Assembly: GCA_002943765.1 (NCBI GenBank)
Contig: PQWQ01000006.1
Location: 1,612,001-1,676,000 of the forward strand
DNA length: 64,000 nucleotides
Direction: 5' to 3'
Origin: Psoroptes ovis
Lineage: Eukaryota > Arthropoda > Arachnida > Sarcoptiformes > Psoroptidae
A program made the translations under genes and the position numbers. A model generated the notes under the pieces. It ran no database searches. It was not told the origin of the DNA and saw only the letters and a list, made by a program, of their open reading frames with translations. Shown one piece after another: positions 39,001-51,000 of the stretch (within the stretch, counting starts at the first letter, position 1; each line of letters opens with the position of its first letter).

Positions 39001-42000
39001 ATTATCACGATACATGTACTGTATATAATTCAATAATGAAAATTACGAGACAGCATTTCATTATTATTATTATTGTTATTTATTTAATTTTCCATGTTTG
39101 TTACGAAACAAGAAAAATGAATAAATAAATAAATGAAACATTTTTGTTACTCACCAGTACTATCATGTGGACATGGACGTACAGCGATCGAACCAGCTAA
39201 TGTTGGTGGCCATTGAATATCACGATAAATTATCGAATTGCATGTCATTAACAATGATGATGTTGGCGATTCATTCGACCGTTGGCTATTATTCGTTATC
39301 GATTTATTATTAACATTATCATTAAATGCATTTTTAATATCATGAATATCATCTATTTTTTAGGGAAAAAATGAAAAAAATGAATAAATTGCACAGAAAA
39401 GAATGGAAAATATACAAATAATTAAATAATATACCAAATTTATTTATCGTTGTAGTGAAGCTCATTGTTTCATCGGAATTTTTATGATGAATATTATCAT
39501 CATAATTATTATTGTATGTTTTAGGCACAAATGGAAATAAGCTATGTGGTTGCTGTTGATTTTCTTCAGAATTATCCTTAAAATTAGTCATAATTCTTTG
39601 ATTTTTTTGTTTTCGCATTGCAAAATGATCACGATTCAAATTTTCTTGTAAAATAGTTGGTGTAGCTTTGGTTGTTGTCGATGAAGATAACATCATCATC
39701 ATCATCATGGAAGAATGATTTAAATTATCATTATCACTAATCTTTCTCATAAAATATAAATCTGATGGTAATTTTAAGCCATTATTATTATTATTATTAT
39801 CAACATTATTATTTGTAACAATAGTAGAATTAGCTGAAATAGATCTGTCAATATTATTATTTGAATTACGATACGATTCAATACGTTCAAGTTCTGCAGA
39901 AATGAAAAAGAAAATGAAATAAGTAAAAAAAAATTAAAATTAAGAATGCGATTTATATCCATTGATTCATCCATATCCATGTCTATATTGAATGATAATT
40001 GTACATTATTCTTCAAATTTCAAACAAAGAAAAAAAGAAGTTATTTTGACATTTCTCTTTGTTTTAAAAGCAGAGAAATATGCTGGTACATAATCACATA
40101 ATGGAACATGATATCGAATATTATTCGATCATAATACTAATAATAATTTTATTATTATTAAAATGATAACAAATTTAAATTAACACATTTACTATTGCTG
40201 TTCTTTTTGTTTTGAGAATCATACGTTATAAGATACGTTATCTAATAATTTATTTGACTATTCATTTGAATGTGTGTGTGTGTGTGTGTATGCGATAATG
40301 GAAAACCTCATTCGTTTCATTTGCAAAATGAATTTCTTGAATATTTTGTTTTAAGGCAAATGATCACAAAAAATGTTTGCCTAAATATCAAAAAGTCATT
40401 AATTTGTATTTTCATTTCCATTTCCATTCACATTCTTCCAATTAAATATTTGCCAAAATATTGGATTTTCATTTTAGGTTTCAATTTTCAATAACATACT
40501 ATTAATGCCAATAATAATAATAGAAATAATATAATCAAAATGTGATTTCCAATTTCATTCAATTTTCAAACGAAAACACACACAATTATATTTCGATGTA
40601 TATTTTTTCATTTTCATATTATTATTGTTGAATTATTTGAATAAATAGCAATAAAATAATTCTTTTTTCGAAATGAAAGTGGTAATGAAAGATTATTTGA
40701 TCATCATCATCATCATTTTCATTATGTTTGAATGAATATTATGTTATTATATGCCGTATAGTAATAATAATAATGGAAAAAACACATCAGGAGTTAATTA
40801 AAATTTACTTCCTATCATTCAATTTCATTCATTCCATTTCGTTCAAAAATCATTGCACATTCAATTCAATTTGAATGATTTGCACTGATTTTGTACAGAA
40901 AAAGAAAATACATTAAAAAAGAATAAACCAATTTCATATATATTCATGTGACGTCAATACGTGACATTTGTCAGGACCACATGGAAAACTTGACGACCTT
41001 GGTCAAGTATTGTAAATAAACAACATTTCTGTTTTCTTATCATACTAACATAACTAACAATACTAACAATAAGCAAATGACAACCAAAATTCAATATAAA
41101 AAGGGTAATCAAATTTGCCAAAAAACACACTCGTGTTTCGACCTGGTCACCATGCCAGTTTTCAAATAATTTTGTATTTTGAAATATTTCAATAAAATTA
41201 ACTTCCATGTTTTTAAATTCAAAATAAAATAAATCAAAATTAAATTTAAATAATTCAAATTCCAAATAACAAACAGTGAACGCACAAAAAATTAAGCGTC
41301 ACATAAGCCAGCAAGATTAAACAACTTGTATTGAACATCGGCTGCAAACAAATATGGAAGACTTATTGAGACAGCATGAAATCTTAAAGAAAGTAATTTC
41401 GGCAAGATATGAACTGGCAAAATCGAAATTATTGAAAATCAACGAACACACTGTGTCACAATCGTTCGATCTAATCGATAAGTATTTTGATGTTAATGAC
41501 AAATTACGAGAAATCGGTTGCGAACAACCCTATGGTATAATATGGCTGAAAAATCACATATTGATGGGCTACATAATGAACAAAGAAGTTACAGCAGATG
41601 ATGTTTATGAAAGAGGCATATTAGAATCAAATTTAAGTATAGAAGAAATCAACAAATTTATTGAAAGTGAATTTAGTGAAAATAATGATAAAAATAATGA
41701 AAATGATGTTGAAAACAAAAATGAAAATAATGAAAAATTTAAAGAAAATAATTTGAATAATAATAGTAATGATATTGAAGTGAGTAATGAATCACCGATC
41801 GAGAATAATGACGAAACCGATGATGGAAATATTTCACCATCATCAACCTCAAAATTATTGGTATCAGGTGAATGTGATTTCAATGTAGCAGCAGCAAACA
41901 TTGATGATCAACAAAATATCATTTCGAATAATAATGAAATCAATTATAATGATGGAAGCGACAATATCGAGACTCGCATGCAACTCGTATTGGATAGCAA

Positions 42001-45000
42001 CCAACAACCAAATAATGATAATTTGATGAATATTGAACCAACAAATGATTCTAATTTGAGTAATGATAATGATGAAAATTTATTGAATATTGAACATCCT
42101 AATGCCTTGAATTTGAATAATGATAATGCATCAAAACTTAATGAATCTATCGAAATTTGTGACCAAAATAATGATGAAATTAATATTGAAATCAACGACA
42201 AAATATCAACCTGCGAAAATATGGTAAATGGAAATGATGAAATCGAGCAACAACAAAATCCAACACCATTATTGAATAGTGAAAACAACAACAAAAGTAA
42301 AATCGAAAACAATGGTCAAATGAGCAATATCAACAACAAAAAATCAAATCGAAATATTGTTAAACGCCGAACAAAAATCAATTTTAATCATAAAATTATT
42401 GTAAAATTTTCAAAGATCAACAACAAAAGAATTAAAATACGACAAATATCGAAAAAGAAAAATTATGATAAGAAGAAACAAATCAATATTGAAAATCTTG
42501 AAAAGAAAACTATTAAATTATCAAAATATGAAAATGATAAAACCAAAGCAATAAAATGCCGAAACATTGGTAAACGTCGTCATAAAAATCGTAAAATATT
42601 GAAGAATAGGCTCATCATCGACCATCAGCAAGAAATGAAGAAAAATTATTGGCATTTTGGTATGCAAAAGAAAAATTTAAGAGGATTATCCAAATATTGT
42701 TTTGATCAGCATGACAAAAAATTTGAATATTGTAAAATTATTGATAACCATCAACAACAAAACAAAATTTTTATGCTAATTACCTATGATAAAAGAAGAA
42801 AGAAACAACGTGATCAAGTTAAAGTCGAGCATGGACAAACATATGGATCGAAGAAACAGACGTGGGGAGAGGCCCCTAAAATTATTGAACTGGTACTAAC
42901 AAAAAATTGGCTTAAAAATTCTTTATTGATTCCACATTATTGGAAAACCAGGAAAAAAAAATCCTTTGGTACCGGTTATAATCAAGAAAAGAGGTGGGGA
43001 CATGTGACGTCAATACGTGACATTTGTCAGGACCACATGGAAAACTTGACGACCTTGGTCAAGTATTGTAAATAAACAACATTTCTGTTTTCTTATCATA
43101 CTAACATAACTAACAATACTAACAATAAGCAAATGACAACCAAAATTCAATATAAAAAGGGTAATCAAATTTGCCAAAAAACACACTCGTGTTTCGACCT
43201 GGTCACCATGCCAGTTTTCAAATAATTTTGTATTTTGAAATATTTCAATAAAATTAACTTCCATGTTTTTAAATTCAAAATAAAATAAATCAAAATTAAA
43301 TTTAAATAATTCAAATTCCAAATAACAAACAGTGAACGCACAAAAAATTAAGCGTCACATTCACATGAATTCATTGTCAATTAGAATATAAAGATGAAAA
43401 TCCAAGCCAAACGAAAGCCAAAAAATGTCAAATTACATTTTTTGGGCTTTCTTGAATATAAATATTCAAGAATTGGAAAATATTATACTGTAGAGATTTG
43501 GTATAGACTTTATCAGAAGGTTAATGATAAATTTTGGTTATATTTTATTTGAACATGTTAAGGGTTTATATACAATTTGAAAAACATAATGAAGTTATGA
43601 TTAATAATTACTAATTAATGAATTGTGAATTTATCAGAATATAATGAATCATAAACTGACAAATCAATGAGTGATAATGACAAAGAATGAATAAGAATTT
43701 AAGGTAACAATGAATGAATGACTGAATGATGAATTAACGAATCATTCATAAGTCATACTCTTCATGCGTCCCCCCTAAGATGCTCGAGGTCGACCACGTG
43801 ACCTAGGGATGTTGAATCGAACGTTTTTGATGTTGGAGGACGATGGTTTTAAACGATCTATCGATACAGATTCTTGAGTTGAACCTTTTTGGATGATGTA
43901 TGTATGTTGACGACGTTCCAGGACTTTAAATGGTCCGATGTATGGTCGATCTAGAGGTCGACGTGGAGCATCGTTTCTGACCAACACGTACTCGCACTCT
44001 TGCAGTGCTTTCGGTGGTTTTAAAATGGGTTTGTTTACCCTCGTTGGTTGAGCTGGTAATTTCTTGATCAATGATCGAAGTTGTTCCAAGAACTTCGAGG
44101 TATCACAGGAAGGATCTACTTGTTCAAGGGGTAGATCAGCAGGCATTGGTACGTTTTCGCCAAATGTCATCTCGGCTGGTGAAGCACGGAGATCTTCCTT
44201 GTAGGTAGTTCTAATACCTAGCATCACCAAAGGAAGTGCGTCTACCCAATCTTCGTTGTTCCATAATACGCAGCGAAGTGAGTCCTTCAATTGACGATGA
44301 AATCGTTCCACCATTCCGTTGGCTCGTGGGTGGTACGCTGATGTTCTGATGCGTTTGGTACCCAACATCTTGAGCATCGCGTTGAAGAATTTTGACTCGA
44401 ATTGAGTACCCTGATCCGTGGTTATCGTCTGCGGCACACCATAACGGGATATCCAGGTATGCATTACTGCTGCCGCTACCTCCTCCGCAGTTATTGAACG
44501 CAATGGTGTTGCTTCCGGCCACCTCGAAAAACGATCCACCATTGTCAATAAATAACGATATCCCTTGCACTCATTCAAGATGACCAGGTCGATGTGCAGG
44601 TGCTGGAACCTCTTCCCAGGAATGGGAATTGGTACCGGTGGTGTTCTTATGTGACGAGTAATTTTTGAGGATTGACAGTCGACACATTCCTGACACATCT
44701 TATGAATATCGTAGACCATGGTCGGCCAGTAATATTTTTCTTGAATGGTGCGTCTGGTTGGACGATAACCAGGATGATTAATACAATGATAAGCGTTGAA
44801 CACTGCGTCTTAACGCAAGTGGGATGAACGGTTTGCCATTTTTGGTGATAACCATTTGATTGTTGGATATGACAACCGGAACCAGAGTTTTATCATCTTT
44901 AAGCTGATTCAATTCAGCATCATTTTTCTGAGCTTCGATCAATTCTTCGATGGACCAAGATGTTTCGTTGATATCGAGTGCAGCAACTCGTGATAAGGTA

Positions 45001-48000
45001 TCGGCCACTACATTCGCGTCACCATTGATATATTGAATATCATTAGTGAATTGTGATATAAAATCAAGCTGACGTGCTTGACGAGGTGACTTTTCAGTTG
45101 TTGATTGAAGTGCGAATGTAAGTGGGCGATGATCGGTTAATACAGTAAATTTCCGACCTTCTAGAAGGTAACGGAAATACTTGATTGATTTATAAATTGC
45201 CAATAATTCTCGGTCGAAAGTTGAATATTTTTGTTCAGCTGCAGATAAAGATTTCGAGAAAAAGGCTAATGGTCGAAATTCGTTGTTGATCTTCTGTTGA
45301 ACTACAGCACCAATGGCTGTGTTGGATGCATCAGTGGATAAGAAATATGGAGCATTATCCACAGGATAATTTAGCATCGTCATATCAGCAAGAAGGTTTT
45401 TCACTTCTTGGAATGCTTTGGTATGATCATCCGTCCAAAGGAATTCTTTTTTCGGTGATGTCAGATCGTATAATATCTTCAACTTATCAGCTGCCATCCA
45501 AATGAATTTGCGATAGAAATTAAACATACCAAGAAATTTCAATAGTTGTTTACGATCACTTGGTATCGGAAATTTTTTGATTGCTTCGACCTTGTCGGTC
45601 ATCGGATGGATACCATTTGCATCGATGTGATGGCCAAGAAAATCAAGTTCGGTCTTCATGAATGAACATTTGTCAAGGTTGATGACGAGACCATTATCTT
45701 TCAGTCGCTGGAAAACGATTTCCAGATTCTTCAGGTGGTTTTCTTGCTTTTCATCACTGATTACCAGCAGATCGTCCAGATAAGGATATATGAAATCCAA
45801 ATCTCTGAAGATGCTGTCCATAAATCTTTGGAATGTGTTCGGAGCATTACACAAGCCGAAGGGCATGAATAAAAATTCGAAAGACCCAAACGGTGTGATG
45901 ATTGCTGTCTTTTCAATATCTTCAGGTTTAATCGGTATTTGATGATAAGCTGATTTCAAATCGATTTTCGTGAAGAGTTTTGCAGACCCTACGTTATTAA
46001 AGAAGTCATGCAAATTTGGGATATTATATCGATCTTTTTTGGTCACTGAATTCAATAATCGATAATCACCACAAGGGCGAATTGAACCATCAGGTTTTGT
46101 GACGCAATGTAATGGTGATGACCATGGTGAATTGGATGGACGGATTATCTTCAATTTCAACAGCTGATCGAACTCTGCTTTGGCCAACTTGTACTTGTCT
46201 GGCGCAAGGCGTCGACATCTCTGACGAATTGGTTGACCAGTTGTGATGATTTGATGTTCAACAGAGTGCTTCACGGGCCCATCAATTTTGGTTAAAGATG
46301 GCCGGGCAATTTCTGGATATTTTTTAAGTAGCAAAGCTACAGGTGAAGACTGGTCAATGATGTTGATGCTGAAAACACGATCGGTGGTGTCAGCTTTAAT
46401 CGCTGTGTTATCCGGCCACCCGTGGTACCAAATCAAAATATTCTAAGAAATCGGCTCCAATGATTGGTACATCGATTTGTGCGATTACAAAGTCGTATAA
46501 AAATTTTCTTTTAAAACCAAGATCGATTAGCTTGGTGATGGTACCATACGTATATATCTTTGAATTGTTTACTGCCGTTGCGTAAGATGTTGGTGATGGC
46601 AAATTCTTCATGAACTTGGCTGGCCAAACGCATATATCGGAGCCAGTATCAATGAGTATCTTTGTTCGAGAAATACGGTCGAAAACAAAGAGGCGTTTGG
46701 CACGGGGAGAATCGATCTGGTTTACAGATGTTCTCCCCGGTTCGAGTTTTCCGAAGCCGGTGTTTCTGGTATCGATGCAACCGATGCGGTGCTTATAGCA
46801 CGTGATAATGTTCTGTCGATGGAACTGACGATACATCGGTTAACATATTGACATTTTCTTGCATTTGCACCAAATCGTCTATGATAATAACAAAGTGGTT
46901 GGTTCCTACGTGGCTGGCGACGCGAACGACGACCAGGGCTTCGTCCACGGGACCGATTCGATTGTTGCTGCTGACCATAATGTCTGAAAGGCTGTTGTTG
47001 TTGCCTGCTTTGATAATTGTATGGTTGATACGACTGGACGGAAGCCACGTCCCGTTTACATGTATTCCAAAATTGATCAGCTATTTGCAATAATTTTTTT
47101 CTATCGCTCACCACTGTTTGAACGGTATTGACTTGTTCTCGGATTTTTTCATGGATACCAGACATAAATCTGTTCCAAATGACATCTTCACCAATATTCA
47201 AATTCTGAGCCTTGTTCAACAGGCGTTGGTAAAAAACAGATGGTTTTTCGTTAGTCATCGTCATTCCATCCAATATTTCATTCAATCGGGATTGTGCATT
47301 GTCTTCCATCACTTGCAATACGAGCTTTTTCAAGTCTTCGTACTTTTCTTCGTACCATTCAGACATCAAGAATCCAGAAATATCATTTTGTAAGCTGGTA
47401 GGTAAACGACGTAACAATAATCGAAACTTGTTGCGTTCGGTGAATTTCGCTGAACCAAATACTTCTTCTACCAGAAAGAAGAAAAGTCGTACGTTGTCGG
47501 GATTGAATGTTGGCATTTGATCGTTTGCATCTTTCAACGATAGAACACTGACTTGGTCTTTATCGTTGAGTGTCAATCCAGCGATTTGTTCGGTCAAATT
47601 TTCCACCGTGGACGGACCTGGTTCAAATGGATTTGTCAACGTGCCACGACCTGAATCGTCAATTCTTGATTCAGGTGATTTATCGGTTGGAATTGATGGA
47701 TCTTGAGAAGAAGACATTGATTAAGATTGGATGGTTGAGGAACGATAAGATTTGATGTATAGATGGTGAAGATGAGATCAATGAATGATTAAATGTAATG
47801 AGATGAGATCGATATGGATACGATTATAGATATTATGTACACAGATATGATGGATACAGATATGATGGATATAGATATGATGATAATTGACTTGAAAAAA
47901 TTTTGTAAACAATCGAAGATATAATAATGAACAAAATTAAAGCAATTGAATTGAAAATTTCAACGTCGGGTCACCACTTTTGTAGAGATTTGGTATAGAC

Positions 48001-51000
48001 TTTATCAGAAGGTTAATGATAAATTTTGGTTATATTTTATTTGAACATGTTAAGGGTTTATATACAATTTGAAAAACATAATGAAGTTATGATTAATAAT
48101 TACTAATTAATGAATTGTGAATTTATCAGAATATAATGAATCATAAACTGACAAATCAATGAGTGATAATGACAAAGAATGAATAAGAATTTAAGGTAAC
48201 AATGAATGAATGACTGAATGATGAATTAACGAATCATTCATAAGTCATACTCTTCAATACAAAAATAAAAATATATTTAAATTAAGTCACATATTCGTCT
48301 GAGCATATAAAAAGATATTTGCGACCGAAAAAAATATGAATGAACCCTTGTGTTTTATCTATCTTTTAACCAAACACAAATACATCCATGTGAATATTTG
48401 AATATTTTCGTGCATTACCCATCTATATATTGTGGATTTTACCACCTTTTCACTATCCATTTCAATTTTCTTTGAATGTTTTCAAAGTATTTTTTTTTTT
48501 TAATATTCATCTTTTCCATTTATTTCACTAAATATCACTCCATTTTCAATCGAAACACTATTCAACGTTGAGATTTGAATGCATTTTGGAGTCTTTTTTG
48601 GCAAAATTGGTTATCGACATATATACTGTTGGCATTCGCGTGTGTCTGTGTTTGATGATTCAATAAAATGGATAGACCAAGAAAAATCTTTTCAAGATTT
48701 TATTATTATTATTTCAATTCACTATTACTTAAGTGAATTAAATGTTTTAGCACACAAATTCTTGAAAAAAATTTTCAAAATACTTTTTAATTCTCAAGAA
48801 TCGATCCTAGAATATTTATTATTTACAACAATTTTTGAGTTTTATTATGACAAGTTTTTGGGTATAAATTTTTGTTTTATATACACAGATATTGATATAT
48901 TTTATGAAACAATCATAGACATACAGAAAATAAATACAAAATGGTCCATTTTTGAGGTCTTTTTGCTTGATTTATTTTTACTTTTTCACCCGAATCTGTT
49001 TATTTGTAACAAATATTAAAATAATAATCGAAGTTTATATTAAAAATGAATGAAAAACTTTGAACTAGTCGGAATCATTTTACACCAGGAAAATTTCAAA
49101 AAAATCGAAATGAATGTAAATCATTACGCGATCACAGCTTGAATAGTGCTTACTGGGAAAATATGAATAAAATTTTAAAGAAATGAAATGAAAAAACATG
49201 AAATATTTTGAATTTATTCTATTTTTCGATAAAGTTCATATAATATATTGTGCATCTGAAGTAGCTATTATCTAAGATAATAAAACATCTTTTGGTTAAA
49301 AGAAAACTTCACTGATTCTTACAGGGTCCACCATCGATCGATAAATTTTAATAACACTACAAAACAACAACAACAATAACAATGACAACACTTAATCGAT
49401 TGACATTCTTTGTCTCTCTCTCGTTTGATCATCATTATCACTACCATCGTCATCATCGAGATCGATTAAAACATCTTTTTGAATGATGTTAATGATGAAA
49501 TTTTGTTTTTGCATTGTTTTTCATATTTCAATACCTTTTATACACATAAATAATCGTCAAATTGTGATTGGTAGTGTTTTTATCCCATTAATAATAAGAA
49601 CAATTAATTTTTCTCAATGTTCACAAGAATTCTTCACTAAAAACATTCAAAGAGAAAACTTGTCATTGTTGTTGTTCATTTGCGATCCATTTATTCTGCA
49701 TTTTGAATGACATTTTTGAGCGAAAACAACAATTGTTGTTGTTTATTTTTCTCCACACAATAAAAGCATATTTATTAATTGAAATATTTGCAAAAGATTT
49801 CTTTTGTTTTTTTTTCAATTGAAGAAAAATTTTTTTGTTTTAAAGTTGTCTAGACTATTTTAAATGGGATCAATGGGAGAATAATCGTCGTACACAGCGA
49901 ATAATTCCAAGTTTTTTTCGATCATTTGTTTTTGCACCAAGAATATGACGATTCGGAATCACCCGAATCGAAATTCTGTTCAAAATCAAATGTTCAATTT
50001 GATTTAATTTCTGTATTTTTTAGCTTCGGCCACATCATTATTCCGTTATCTCTTTGACGCTCTCATATCCACTGTTGTATGACGAGCGACTTGTATCAAA
50101 GATGTAAAATACCAAATAATGCAAATACAATGAACATTTCGTTTGTTTATTTTGTATTATTTTCATATTTTCCCTGTTAAATACATGGTTCGCTGTGGTT
50201 TTCTATTCATCATCAGCGTCATCACCGTATAAATATTAATTAATGAAAAACATTCCTCATCACACCAAGAACCAGATAGAGAAGAGTGAGAAAACCGGAT
50301 ATTTATTTTGTTTAATGAAAACTAAAGTTGTTTTTTTTATATTTTCATTCATTCATTCATTTTTTTAGTTTCAAATTCATATCCATATTTATAATATTTA
50401 TCGAAAAGGAAATTTTCAATGATTTGACAATAATAATGAAAATATACAATTTCCTTTTTGAATACATGTTTTTTGGTCGAAGATACACAATTTGAATCGA
50501 TATTCTCATTCATTTTGTATGGAAATTATTGTTATTAAACGAAAATATTGTGAAACGTTTGTATGAATTCATGAATTTTTTCACCATTTATCTATCAAAA
50601 TTATCATGAAAAAGTAATATCAAATCATGGCATAGCGATGGAAGAAAAATGAAACTTTTATCAAATAAATGTGTCAAATATCTGCAAATATTTCGAAGAA
50701 AATAACATTGAAACATTGATATATCAAGGTGTTTCAATGTTTCCAGAATGCCAGAGCGATTCTTGCGAATCAAATGAATTGAATACATTCATTCATTTGA
50801 TTTCAATGAAAATAAATATTTTATTTTTAGAATAAACAAACACACAAACAAACAAAGACCAAAAATAATCAAACAGACTCCAGAATATCAAAAATATTAG
50901 CGAATATATTTATTTCTTTTCAAGATTTGACACATAGGAAATTATTATTTTCAATTTCATTTCATTTATATAAATGAAATGAAATAATAATAACAATAAT

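Larger units (their letters stand above)
40947..43359 (+). mobile_element. Non-autonomous LTR retrotransposon (2.4 kb)
   Basis: Two 357-bp direct LTRs (40,947-41,303 and 43,003-43,359) appear identical. Each begins TGTGACG and ends CGTCACA, a perfect 7-bp terminal inverted repeat. A 4-bp target duplication TTCA flanks the element (40,943-40,946 and 43,360-43,363). A purine-rich tract AAGAAAAGAGGTGGGGA lies just before the right LTR, so the element reads left to right. The interior has one long ORF and no protease, reverse transcriptase or integrase. The base order after the left LTR (TAAGCCAGCAAGATT) is not a primer site I recognise. Identical LTRs imply a recent insertion. Confidence 0.9.
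43489..48256 (-). mobile_element. Ty3/Gypsy LTR retrotransposon, CsRn1/Kabuki-like
   Basis: A 4.8-kb element read right to left. LTRs of 276 bp (43,489-43,764 and 47,981-48,256) appear identical, and a 4-bp duplication ATAC flanks it (43,485-43,488 and 48,257-48,260). Gag, protease, reverse transcriptase/RNase H and integrase follow in Ty3/Gypsy order. A Cys-Cys... type knuckle of CHCC form in Gag and a primer site resembling the tRNA-Trp complement point to the CsRn1/Kabuki clade. A G-rich tract sits before the 3' LTR. The pol region is split over three frames, so this copy may be defective despite its young LTRs. Confidence 0.93.

Noticed and set aside
40954..41265. 103-codon minus-strand frame in the left LTR, repeated exactly at 43,010-43,321
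   Set aside because: It exists twice only because the LTRs are identical; it runs against the element's direction and shows no protein features.
44211..44570. Minus-strand 119-codon frame overlapping integrase
   Set aside because: Alternate-frame shadow of the integrase coding sequence.
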